Below, one piece after another: positions 25,775-33,902 of a DNA stretch of 64,000 nucleotides. The stretch spans positions 930,001-994,000 of the forward strand of contig NZ_JAFBFW010000001.1 of the NCBI RefSeq assembly GCF_016909495.1. Direction: 5' to 3'. The notes below the pieces were generated by a model, which saw nothing but the letters and a program-made list of their open reading frames with translations, searched no databases and was not told the DNA's origin. This DNA comes from Pantoea coffeiphila. GTDB lineage: Bacteria > Pseudomonadota > Gammaproteobacteria > Enterobacterales > Enterobacteriaceae. Numbering within the stretch: the stretch's first letter is position 1; each line of letters starts with the position of its first letter. Position numbers and translations under genes: made by a program.

Positions 25775-27824
25775 GATGTTCTCCGGAAACGGGGGTGATA
25801 ATCAGGTTGCCAAAGCGGTCGACGTCGACCTGCATCTGCGGCGGTACGCAGGTGGTGCAGTCGTCCTGCGCGACGATAACCGGGCCGGTGAGCTGGTGCC
25901 CGGCGGCCAGCGCGGAGCGGGAAACCACATCCACCTGCCACCAGCGCCCGTCGATCCAGGCTTCCACCTGGCGCAGTACCTGCGCCGGGCCATCGGCGGC
26001 GGCCAGCAGTTTCATCTGCGGTTTCGGCGTAGGCGAGCTCAGCACCAGCCGCAGGTTAATCAGCTGTACCGCCGCATGCTCGTCATGATGCCCGAACAGG
26101 CGGGTGTGATGCGCATCGAAAGCCTGACGGATCGCGGCCAGATTACCCGCCCGCAGCCATTCTTCCTCCAGCGCCACGTCGATTTCAAACGACTGGCCGC
26201 GATAGCGCATATCGGCAGAGAAGCTCAGCCGGTAAGGCAGATCGCCACCGTACTCGCGCTGCAGCCAGCCTTCGGCTTCATCGCGCAACACGCCGCTGGC
26301 ATCATGCAGAGCGGCACTGGCAGACGGAGTCAGATCGCAGTAAAGCGTGTTGATAAAGTCGTTTTTGATATCGGCGACCAGCCCGCCCAGCGCCGACAGC
26401 ACGCCAGGCGTTGGCGGTACAACCACGCCTTTCAGCTTGAGTTCGCGCGCCAGGAAGCAGCCCATCATCGGCCCGGCACCGCCAAATGCGAGGAAGTAGA
26501 ACTCGCGCGGATCGAGGCCGAAACGGGATATCAGCCCGCTGGTGTCGCTGTACATGCTGGAAATCGCCAGCGCGATAATGTTTTCTGCCGTCTCTTCAAT
26601 GCTGATGCCCAGCGGTTCGGCCAGTTTCTGCACCGCCGCCCGCGCTCCTGCTACATCGACCTGCACCGCGTTGTAGCCGAGATCGCCATGGCCGATCATG
26701 CCGCAGGCGGCAAAAGCATCGGTGGCGGTGGCTTCTGTACCGCCGCGGCGGAAGCAGACCGGGCCAGGCAGTGAACCCGCACTGTCCGGCCCCACCTGTA
26801 ACACCCCCAGGCTGTCGATCCAGGCGATCGAGCCGCCGCCCTGTCCCACCGAGGTGACGGAAACCGACGGAATGTAGATCGGGAAGTCGCCGATAATTTC
26901 ACCGCTGCCGTATTCCGGGCGACCGTCGATAATAACCGCCACATCGGCGCTGGTGCCGCCAATATCCAGGCTCAGCAGACGGTCAAAGCCGCAGTTTTCC
27001 GCAATATAGCTGGCACCGATCACCCCGGAAGCGGTGCCGGAAAGCACCATCTGTACGCATTCCGCTTTGGCCTGCGCCAGTCCCATCACTCCGCCGTTGG
27101 ACTTGGTGATGCGTGGCGGTACAGGAACGCCCATCTCTTTCAGCGCCCGCTCGAACGAGTCAAGATAGTGGATGACCTTTGGCTGCACGTAGGCGTTGAT
27201 CACTGCGGTGATGGTGCGTTCGTACTCACGAATAATCGGCCAGATCTCCGCCGAGCAGGAAGTCAGCAGATCCGGGGCCAGCTCAGCGACCAGTTCCCGC
27301 ACCCGCGCTTCGTTGCCGCCGTTGCGATAGCTGTGCAGCAGCGAAACCACGATCCCCTCGCAGCCTGCCGCCCGCGCGCCGTCAATCGCCTCCACCACGC
27401 TTTGCCTGTCGACCTCCTGCAATACCCGGCCGTCACGATCGGTGCGTTCACGAATGGCGAAAACCCGGTCGCGGGAAATCAGCGGGGCCGGGCGGCGTGA
27501 AAACAGATCGTGGATATGGGGGATCTTCAGGCGGGCCAGTTCCAGCACGTCGCAGAAACCGTCGGTGGCAAACAGCGCCAGCCGCACACCTTTGCGCTGG
27601 ATCACCGCGTTGACGCCGACGGTGGTGCCGTGGGTAAACGCGCTGATTTCCTGCGGCTGGATGCCGTCGCGCTCGCGGAACTGGGCAAGGCCGGTGGTAA
27701 TTTCGCTGCCGGGGCTGTCGGGACGCGACAGAACTTTTAACGTTCGAATGCTGTTATCTCGCTCGTCCAGCACGGCAAAATCGGTGAACGAGCCGCCAAT
27801 ATCGACGCCAACGCGGTAACTCAT
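25764..27824 (-). CDS. hydantoinase A / oxoprolinase alpha-type subunit
   Basis: The 686-residue HyuA-family ATP-binding subunit. Its actin-like ATPase fold begins VGVDIGGSFTDFAVLDE, with FTHGTTVGVNAVIQRKG and LSLDIGGTSADVAVI phosphate loops and a C-terminal FGHHDEHAAVQLINLRL. It pairs with the HyuB subunit encoded next. Its own start overlaps the acetyltransferase stop by 4 bases, making a three-gene operon. No dedicated transporter or regulator adjoins. Confidence 0.9.
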   Translation of the reverse strand: MSYRVGVDIGGSFTDFAVLDERDNSIRTLKVLSRPDSPGSEITTGLAQFRERDGIQPQEISAFTHGTTVGVNAVIQRKGVRLALFATDGFCDVLELARLKIPHIHDLFSRRPAPLISRDRVFAIRERTDRDGRVLQEVDRQSVVEAIDGARAAGCEGIVVSLLHSYRNGGNEARVRELVAELAPDLLTSCSAEIWPIIREYERTITAVINAYVQPKVIHYLDSFERALKEMGVPVPPRITKSNGGVMGLAQAKAECVQMVLSGTASGVIGASYIAENCGFDRLLSLDIGGTSADVAVIIDGRPEYGSGEIIGDFPIYIPSVSVTSVGQGGGSIAWIDSLGVLQVGPDSAGSLPGPVCFRRGGTEATATDAFAACGMIGHGDLGYNAVQVDVAGARAAVQKLAEPLGISIEETAENIIALAISSMYSDTSGLISRFGLDPREFYFLAFGGAGPMMGCFLARELKLKGVVVPPTPGVLSALGGLVADIKNDFINTLYCDLTPSASAALHDASGVLRDEAEGWLQREYGGDLPYRLSFSADMRYRGQSFEIDVALEEEWLRAGNLAAIRQAFDAHHTRLFGHHDEHAAVQLINLRLVLSSPTPKPQMKLLAAADGPAQVLRQVEAWIDGRWWQVDVVSRSALAAGHQLTGPVIVAQDDCTTCVPPQMQVDVDRFGNLIITPVSGEHHGN

Positions 27825-28291
27825 GCGGTGTGATCCTCTGGGTGGGTGGGAATGAATTCCATCAATCGTTGTGGCTTTTCCACCGGCTGCCAGCCTGCGC
27901 GGCGATAGACCTCATGGGCATCGTCGGTGGCCAGCATCCAGCGTTTTACGGTTTTGAGTTCAGGGTGCTGCAAAATGCTGGCGGCAAACCAGCCGCCGAG
28001 CCCGTGGCCGCGCTGCGACGGGTCAATGATCACGTCGCTGAGGTAGGCAAAGCGGCTGTAGTCGGTGATCAGGCGGCCAAATCCCACCTGCTGGCCCCGG
28101 TGGTAAATGCCGAAGCAGAGCGATCCCGCCAGGGCGCGCAGCGTTTGCGCCAGCGGCTGCCCTTTGGCCCAGTAGCTGTTTTCAGAAAGCTGATGGTGGA
28201 CCCATGCCACATCCAGCCGGTTCGGGTCGCTGCTGAGCAGATAGTCGTCGCGCTGCCATTCGGCAATGATGGGAACGAGCGGCTGTAGCAT
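27821..28291 (-). CDS. GNAT-family N-acetyltransferase
   Basis: 156-residue acetyltransferase with the acetyl-CoA loop DPSQRGHGLGGWFAASILQHPEL (about 92-114) and the YRRAGWQPVEKPQRLMEF terminal motif. First gene of the operon with the hydantoinase pair, overlapping HyuA by 4 bases. It may acylate an amine released by, or toxic to, the pathway. Substrate unknown. Confidence 0.85.
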   Translation of the reverse strand: MLQPLVPIIAEWQRDDYLLSSDPNRLDVAWVHHQLSENSYWAKGQPLAQTLRALAGSLCFGIYHRGQQVGFGRLITDYSRFAYLSDVIIDPSQRGHGLGGWFAASILQHPELKTVKRWMLATDDAHEVYRRAGWQPVEKPQRLMEFIPTHPEDHTA

Positions 28292-28386
28292 GGTGGCTCC
28301 TGACCTGTTTTTTGTGGGGATAAAATGAGTGTACGGTTTTTGGCGGCGGGATTTTTTTGTAACGGGGGGTGACTACGGCGTTTTGT

Positions 28387-28408
28387 GGGGAATTACGGGT
28401 GGGTGGGG
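28387..28408 (+). other. G-quadruplex-forming motif
   Basis: Four G-runs GGGG-N6-GGG-T-GGG-T-GGGG on the plus strand, about 100 bases upstream of the acetyltransferase-hyuAB operon start, in a G-rich stretch that begins near 28364. Two one-base loops make this a strong candidate. Confidence 0.55.
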
Positions 28409-28570
28409 AAATTTTCTGCGTCGTCTGTCGATTTGATGTGTGATCGAGTCTGTAATTTAAAGGGCTTAGTCGCCTGTGGTGACTGTGATAACGCTGGCGG
28501 GTGGTGTTTGATTTCCAGGTTGCCTGTATAAAACCAATTGTTCATGGATGGATTTTTTAGTTATCGGCGT

Positions 28571-28646
28571 AGAAGCAGAAGCAGAAGCAGAAGCAGAAGC
28601 AGAAGCAGAAGCAGAAGCAGAAGCAGAAGCAGAAGCAGAAGCAGAA
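28571..28646. repeat. hexanucleotide microsatellite (AGAAGC) about 12.7 units
   Basis: Perfect tandem repeat of AGAAGC over 76 bases in a gene-poor interval. It falls inside a 55-codon plus-strand frame, ATG 28544 to TAA 28711, which would give MDGFFSYRR followed by about 12 Arg-Ser dipeptides and KYQGERLESKSSYKG. No ribosome site precedes that ATG, so I treat the frame as unproven. Confidence 0.85.
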
Positions 28647-28681
28647 AATATCAGGGTGAGCGGCTGGAAAGTAAATCATCC

Positions 28682-28710
28682 TACAAGGGGCAGGAATATC
28701 GCCCCTTGTA
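28682..28710. terminator. hairpin after the lipoprotein gene
   Basis: TACAAGGGGC / GCCCCTTGTA, a perfect 10-bp stem with a 9-base loop, 19 bases beyond the lipoprotein stop on the minus strand. There is no clear U-run, so terminator function is only probable. Confidence 0.5.
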
Positions 28711-28728
28711 ATTAAACCCGAGGCTAGA

Positions 28729-29124
28729 TTATGTCGGCATCGAGAAGGTGGTCACTTTATTGGTCTGCGGGTCGATTGAGATGATGCAGATAGCCAGATT
28801 TCCGCCGAAACGATCTTTACGATCGGAAATTTGCAGGTTGTAGGTTTCTGAGAATGACGTGTAGCCAGAAGAATTAGATTCATTCAGTTTGAAACCCAGA
28901 ATCTGTTCGAAATAGGTTCTGCTTTTACCAATGCTGCTCTTACACTGCTCATTGGTGATTTTACCGGATTGTTTTACCGAGGCAGTGGTTTGCGTACCGG
29001 TGGTGCTGGTGCTATTGGTATTGAGCGCCGCATTGACCGCTTTCATTTTTTCGCCAACGGTCTGCTGGAAATCAGCGCAGGATGTAGAGAGTAAAACCAT
29101 GCCGCAGAGGAGTAGCTTTTTCAT
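28729..29124 (-). CDS. small lipoprotein of unknown function
   Basis: 131 residues with a lipoprotein signal MKKLLLCGMVLLSTSC, the lipid-modified cysteine being residue 16. It is followed by a short helix, a Thr/Ser-rich low-complexity linker (about 36-48) and a compact domain with one C-terminal disulfide-capable cysteine pair region (EQCKSSIG, LAICIISIDP). I do not recognise the family. Monocistronic, lower GC than its neighbours. Confidence 0.75.
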   Translation of the reverse strand: MKKLLLCGMVLLSTSCADFQQTVGEKMKAVNAALNTNSTSTTGTQTTASVKQSGKITNEQCKSSIGKSRTYFEQILGFKLNESNSSGYTSFSETYNLQISDRKDRFGGNLAICIISIDPQTNKVTTFSMPT

Positions 29125-29780
29125 TGTATTCCTTACAATATTTAACGTTATTTTTCAGCATGACAGTATAATTTTTACAAAATCCTTACTCCAGAATAAA
29201 AATTCCTGAAAAATCCGAAAATCAATCGACAACCACCAATTAATAACACTGGCAAACTTTTTCAATTGAAATTTTCACATGGCTGAATTTTAAAGCTCTT
29301 TCTCGATCGCCTTATCTACAGTGGGAGAGAATATATGGGCACGTGTTATCGAAATGGCGGTAAAAGTGGCATTCTCTGCAGCGGCGTTATTAAGATAAAA
29401 CTATTTAAATAGCCACCGCTGGCGGAATGGCGGAATGGCGGAATGGCGGAATGGCGGAATGGCGGAATGCTAAAAATAATTCCAGCCGAATGGATATCAG
29501 AGATAGCTGATGCAGGGGCGTTGACATCGGTGCTGGGGGGAATGAGAGAATAGCCGTATTTCATCGAAGGATGAAAATAACGCAGACTCTAAATTATCTC
29601 TATGGAAGCTTCAGGGTTATAGCTGCTACGGCAGAGATCATCAATCAATATACCCGCAGCAGGCCGCGGCCAGGTAAGATCCCCCGCAGGGGATCGCGTT
29701 CAGGTTCTGCTACATGTATATCGCGAAGGGCGTAAATAAAAACGCTTTAAGTCTTATGCGGCATAAAATAAGACGTCACG
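29125..29780. other. gene-poor interval with octanucleotide repeat
   Basis: No convincing gene. It contains the 8-base tandem repeat at 29421-29469 and a small hairpin GATCCCC-CGCA-GGGGATC at about 29677-29694. The 72-codon minus frame across the repeat (IPPFRHSA units) is a by-product of the repeat. Confidence 0.6.
29421..29469. repeat. octanucleotide tandem repeat GGCGGAAT x6
   Basis: Six perfect copies of GGCGGAAT between the lipoprotein and SDR genes. Confidence 0.9.
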
Positions 29781-30521
29781 TCAGTAATGCACCAACCCGC
29801 CATCCACCGCGTACTGGCTTCCGGTCACGTAAGAAGCGTCGTCGGATAGCAGGAAAAGCGCGACGGCGGCGGCTTCTTCTGCTGTCCCTGCCCGCCGCAG
29901 CGGCACCTGGCTGACCACGAAATCCTCAAACTGCTGGCGGGACTCCTCCGGCATAAAGTGCCTGAAATTGGTTTCAATCGGGCCGGGAACCAGTGTATTC
30001 GCCCGGATATTGCGCGCGGCCAGCGCAGCGGCCCAGCTTTTCACCATCGCCACGGTCGCGCCCTTGGTCGCGGCATACAGACTGGTCATCGCCGCGCCTT
30101 CATAAACCGAAGATGACGAGGTAACCAGTACGGATGCGCCGGGATTTAGCGAGCCGGACAGTGCAGCTAACTGAAGCATCGGTCCGCGAACATTGGCATT
30201 CATCATGCGGTTAAATCCGTCGGCCGTAACGGACTCCGGCGCACCCACCTCCGCGTAACCGGCATTCAGCCACAGTCCGTCCAGCGAGCCCCACTCGCTG
30301 ACAGCCGCCGCCAGCGCAGCGATATCTTCTTCATCGGCGGCATCATTTCTCAGGATCGGCGTGGTACCCGGTAACAGGCTGCGGGCTTTCGCCAGGCGCT
30401 CTTCATTCAAACCGGTGATGGCAACCTGCCCACCTTCGCTGGCAATGCGCAGCGCACCGGCCAACCCCATACCGCTGCTCCCGCCGGTGATTAGAATGCG
30501 TTTGCCCTGAAATCTGCTCAT
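29781..30521 (-). CDS. short-chain dehydrogenase/reductase
   Basis: 246-residue classical SDR: nucleotide-binding TGGSSGMG (about 13-20), NAG at about 86-88, a catalytic Ser in VTSSSSVYEG, YAATK (Tyr/Lys pair near 149-153) and GPIETNF. It probably uses NAD(P)H to reduce a ketone or oxidise an alcohol. Monocistronic. A GAGG ribosome site sits just upstream of ATG 30521. Confidence 0.9.
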   Translation of the reverse strand: MSRFQGKRILITGGSSGMGLAGALRIASEGGQVAITGLNEERLAKARSLLPGTTPILRNDAADEEDIAALAAAVSEWGSLDGLWLNAGYAEVGAPESVTADGFNRMMNANVRGPMLQLAALSGSLNPGASVLVTSSSSVYEGAAMTSLYAATKGATVAMVKSWAAALAARNIRANTLVPGPIETNFRHFMPEESRQQFEDFVVSQVPLRRAGTAEEAAAVALFLLSDDASYVTGSQYAVDGGLVHY

Positions 30522-30819
30522 GATGGCCTCCTCTTTTCATTTACCTTGTTTGCCACCTTACGAAACTTCCATAGTTGCCGTCATCTGTTTCACCAGGTGA
30601 CATTTTTGCGCTGGATACTTATTTTTTATCCTGCGGCTACGCATCAGTGTTCATCGTTTTACTGGATTATCGAAACTGAAGTTCAGGCATTACGGACTCT
30701 GGTGAAGACCATTAAAATCAGGGTTCGTACGGCATACTTCATTTATCCTTACTTGCAATAATGCGGTATATTGGCGGCACTATTTTGCATTCATCGTTCT
30801 ATCACAGGTAACAACGGCA

Positions 30820-31167
30820 ATGGCTTTTATCCCTAAAAACTACGCGCGGCTGGAAAGCGGCTACCGTGAGAAAGCACTCAAAATTTATCCGTGGGTCTGC
30901 GGCCGCTGTTCACGCGAGTTTGTCTATTCCAACCTGCGCGAACTGACGGTTCACCACATCGACCACGATCATACCAATAACCCGGAAGACGGCAGCAACT
31001 GGGAGCTGTTGTGCCTGTACTGCCACGATCACGAACACTCGAAGTACACCGAGGCAGATCAGTACGGCACCACCGTTGTTGCGGGTGAAGATGCGCAAAA
31101 AGATGTCGGTGAGGCCACTTACAATCCGTTTGCCGATCTGAAGTCGATGCTGAATAAGAAGAAATAA
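30820..31167 (+). CDS. yajD: HNH nuclease-family protein YajD
   Basis: 115 residues almost identical in pattern to E. coli YajD: KIYPWVCGRCSREF with a CxxC zinc pair, LTVHHIDHDHTNNPEDGSNW with the HNH core, and LLCLYCHDHEHSKY with the second CxxC. A conserved single-gene protein, thought to be a DNA- or RNA-acting HNH enzyme. Its cellular role is not established. Start ATG 30820. Confidence 0.95.
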   Translation: MAFIPKNYARLESGYREKALKIYPWVCGRCSREFVYSNLRELTVHHIDHDHTNNPEDGSNWELLCLYCHDHEHSKYTEADQYGTTVVAGEDAQKDVGEATYNPFADLKSMLNKKK

Positions 31168-31230
31168 TCTCCTCGAAATGACAGTATCGGGGCGTATTCT
31201 GAGGGTTATATGTTTCGCATGAAGGCAGGT

Positions 31231-31405
31231 GTCTTCCTTCCGGGCGGTCCTCGCGTCGCTTCGCGATACCTTCATTTCGTTCGTCAGCCTCACGGACCGG
31301 CACAGATGCGCGTCCTGCGCAACTGCGCCTTTCGTCCACATCCCTGTGGCCGAATCCGGGCTTCCTCACTGCGTTCAGCACTGCGGATTGCCCTTCAGAA
31401 AGACT
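31231..31405. repeat. structured repeat, class C copy 2
   Basis: About 175 bases downstream of yajD: CGGGCGGTCCTCGCGTCGCT, hairpins GCGCGTCCTGCGC and CCACATCCCTGTGG, and the tail CAGCACTGCGGATTGCCC. The outer arms GTCTTCCTTC and CAGAAAGAC pair imperfectly, so the boundaries are approximate. Confidence 0.78.
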
Positions 31406-31479
31406 CCTCTTGGCCTGCCAGCCTGATTTCCTCGTCAGGACCAGCAACAAAAGCAGCAAGCACACTCTTCGAGGGGGAT

Positions 31480-31670
31480 CGGCCTCTGCGGCTGCCGGGT
31501 AATCCGCAGCGCTGAGGTGAAGGCAGCTGGCCAGGAGCCGCCGACAGGGATGTTGGCGGCAGGCGAAGTCGGGTCAGGGATGACACGTCTTCGCCGATCC
31601 GTGCGGCCGGGTGCCGTAACCGAAGGCACCGCAAAGCGGCGCGAGGACCGCCCGGCAGCCGCAGAGGCCG
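31480..31670. repeat. structured repeat, class C copy 3
   Basis: A 191-base element in the opposite orientation to copy 2, closed by a perfect 20-bp inverted repeat CGGCCTCTGCGGCTGCCGGG. On the minus strand it carries GGTCCTCGCGCCGC, hairpins GTCATCCCTGAC and GCCGCCAACATCCCTGTCGGCGGC (the latter 24 bases, given as arms GCCGCC/GGCGGC), and CAGCGCTGCGGATTACCC. Confidence 0.85.
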
Positions 31671-31700
31671 AAACCCTGGCACCCATGCCACAGCGATCCC

Positions 31701-31754
31701 AGCTAACCAGCTAACCAGCCAATCAGCCAATCAGCCAATCAGCCAATCAGCCAA
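31701..31754. repeat. octanucleotide tandem repeat AGCYAAYC x7
   Basis: Two AGCTAACC units followed by five AGCCAATC units, lying between class C copy 3 and the end of the Lrp-type gene. Confidence 0.88.
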
Positions 31755-31763
31755 TCAGCCAAA

Positions 31764-32270
31764 TCAAAACTCAACCTGGGTATGACGCGTAATCAGCGAA
31801 CGCAACGGCACGCTGCTTTTCATAATCGGTGACTTAATCACAATATAACTAAAGTACTTATCAATCCCCACCTTCGCATCCAGCAGCCCTTCAATCACTT
31901 CCTGATAATGCTCAATACTGCGGGTGATAAACCGTAACAGATAGTCATAACCGCCGGTGATCAGATGGCACTCCATCAGCTCGTCAACCTCACGGATAGC
32001 GTTCTCAAACTTCATAAAATCTTCGCGACGATGGCCGGAAAGGGTCACCTCGGTAAACACCGTCACCGAATCCGTAATCTTGGTCAGATTAATGTGGGCT
32101 TCATAGCCGGTGATAAACCCGGCGGTTTCCAGGCGCTTGACGCGCTGCAGACAGGGGCTGGGCGACAGCCCAACGGCATCGGCAAGATTCACATTGCTGA
32201 TACGGCCATCTTTTTGCAGCTGCACCAGAATGTTGATGTCGATACGGTCCAGTTTCATTAAGCCGTTCAT
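31764..32270 (-). CDS. Lrp/AsnC-family transcriptional regulator
   Basis: 168 residues from ATG 32270 (GAGG 8 bases upstream; an in-frame ATG at 32282 is less well placed). Helix-turn-helix LDRIDINILVQLQKDGRISNVNLADAVGLSPSPCLQRVKRLE (about 6-47) followed by a RAM ligand domain with VFTEVTLSGH and HLITGGYDYLLRF. Such regulators sense amino acids. It lies directly downstream of the GabT-like gene and probably controls that gene or the catabolic block; the binding ligand is unknown. Confidence 0.9.
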   Translation of the reverse strand: MNGLMKLDRIDINILVQLQKDGRISNVNLADAVGLSPSPCLQRVKRLETAGFITGYEAHINLTKITDSVTVFTEVTLSGHRREDFMKFENAIREVDELMECHLITGGYDYLLRFITRSIEHYQEVIEGLLDAKVGIDKYFSYIVIKSPIMKSSVPLRSLITRHTQVEF

Positions 32271-32465
32271 AACCGCCCTCATTGTTACTACATTGTCACA
32301 ACCCTTCCCTATCCGCCGCGCAGTGGGATGTGCTGCGCGTCAGATATTTCAGGTAATTTCCAATGGTATAGCACGCTTTCCGCAACTTACGCCAGCGATT
32401 TACCGTGCCATACCATCCAACCGTTATTATCAATAAATACAATAATATCAATGAGGAACTGTCGT

Positions 32466-33782
32466 TCAGCCCAGTCGTCCCGTTGCACGAGCCAGTGCAA
32501 TATCAAAGATATGCAGCGCTTCTTCCAGCTGCGAGTCACTGGTCACCAGCGGCGCGAGGAAACGCACGGTATTGCGATGCAGGCCACACTTGATTAACAG
32601 CAGGCCTTCCTGGCAGGCGCAATCCAGAATTTTCTGCGTCAGCGCCGCATCCGGCTGTTTGGTTTCAAAATCGATGATCTCTACCGCCTGCATAAAGCCA
32701 ATACCGCGTACTTCACCGATGCAGGCGTATTTATCCGCCAGCTGGCGCAGGCGCGCATTCAGGTGTTCACCAAGCTGGTTGGAGCGCTCCAGCAGGTTAT
32801 CCTGCTCCAGCAGATCCAGCACCGCCAACGAAGCAGCACAGGCCAGTGCGTTACCGCCGTAGGTGCCGCCCAGTCCGCCCGGAGCCGGCGCGTCCATGAT
32901 CGCCGCTTTACCGACTACACCGGAAATCGGCAGGCCGCCGCCGAGGCTTTTCGCCACGGTCACCAGGTCCGGCACAATGCCGGTGTGCTGGAAACCAAAC
33001 ATCTTGCCGGTACGGCCAAAGCCGGTCTGCACTTCATCGCAGATCAGCAGAATGCCGTGGCGTTGAGTGATCTCACGCAGCGCCTGCATAAAGCTCGGGG
33101 ACGCCGCCAGGAAGCCGCCGTCGCCCTGCACAGGTTCAATGATAATCGCCGCGACGCGCTCCGGCAGGATCTGCACCGCGAACAGGGTATCCAGCGCCTT
33201 TAAGCAGTCCGCTTCCGAAATATTGTGGAAGGCATTCGGGAACGGCACGCGGTAAACATCGCCCGGGAACGGACCGAAGTTCTGTTTATACGGCTGGCTC
33301 ATCCCGGTCAGGGTCACGCCTAATAACGTACGGCCGTGGAAGGCACCGTCAAAGGCAATCACGCCAGGACGGTTAGTGTGTGCGCGGGCAATCTTCACCG
33401 CATTTTCTACTGCTTCTGCACCGCTGGTGAAAAATACGCTTTTAAATTCTTCACCGGCACCGACTAATTTATTCAGGCGCTTTGCCAGTTCGATATAGCC
33501 CGGGTAGGCAGCCACCTGGAAACAGGCGTGGGAAACCAGCTGCAGCTGTTCGGTAACGGCATTCACTACCGCCGGGTGATTGTGGCCAACGTTTAATACG
33601 CCGATACCACCAACGAAATCTAAATAGCGATTTCCTTCCACATCCCACACTTCCGATCCTTTGCCTTTAGCAATCACAATCGGGTGTGCGGTTACTACGC
33701 CGCGCGGAACGTTCTCTGCGCGGGTATCCAGTAACAGTGCGTTATCAGAAAATGTCTGCTGCTCAGCCAGTAAATTATGCAT
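32466..33782 (-). CDS. gabT: 4-aminobutyrate aminotransferase-like enzyme
   Basis: Class III PLP aminotransferase moving the amino group of GABA or a related omega-amine to 2-oxoglutarate, giving succinate semialdehyde. From ATG 33782 (AGAGG upstream) it has 438 residues; the open frame extends to 33872 but lacks a ribosome site there. Motifs: FFTSGAEAVENAVKIAR, AFHGRTLLGVTLTG, IICDEV-like LLICDEVQTGFGRTG, and VAKSLGGGLPISG, whose lysine binds PLP. It is separated by 120 bases from the amidohydrolase gene. gabD lies 14 kb upstream at the other end of the block. Confidence 0.9.
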   Translation of the reverse strand: MHNLLAEQQTFSDNALLLDTRAENVPRGVVTAHPIVIAKGKGSEVWDVEGNRYLDFVGGIGVLNVGHNHPAVVNAVTEQLQLVSHACFQVAAYPGYIELAKRLNKLVGAGEEFKSVFFTSGAEAVENAVKIARAHTNRPGVIAFDGAFHGRTLLGVTLTGMSQPYKQNFGPFPGDVYRVPFPNAFHNISEADCLKALDTLFAVQILPERVAAIIIEPVQGDGGFLAASPSFMQALREITQRHGILLICDEVQTGFGRTGKMFGFQHTGIVPDLVTVAKSLGGGLPISGVVGKAAIMDAPAPGGLGGTYGGNALACAASLAVLDLLEQDNLLERSNQLGEHLNARLRQLADKYACIGEVRGIGFMQAVEIIDFETKQPDAALTQKILDCACQEGLLLIKCGLHRNTVRFLAPLVTSDSQLEEALHIFDIALARATGRLG

Positions 33783-33902
33783 TTCTTTGCCTCTTTGACG
33801 TGAAAATTGTATTTGCCAAGTATCGCAATAAGCCATGGGGGTAAGCTGCCGTTGATGGACCGGCAGCAGCATTAACTTTCGTAATTCGGGCTAATCTGTC
33901 GG

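Noticed and set aside
25737..26774. 345-codon plus-strand frame opposite the hydantoinase A gene
   Set aside because: Antisense shadow with biased composition.
29346..29564. phase-variable gene with IPPFRHSA repeats
   Set aside because: The frame exists only because of the octamer repeat; no ribosome site, no plausible protein outside it.
31210..31730. several 65-111 codon frames between yajD and the Lrp gene
   Set aside because: They translate class C repeats on both strands and have no independent support.
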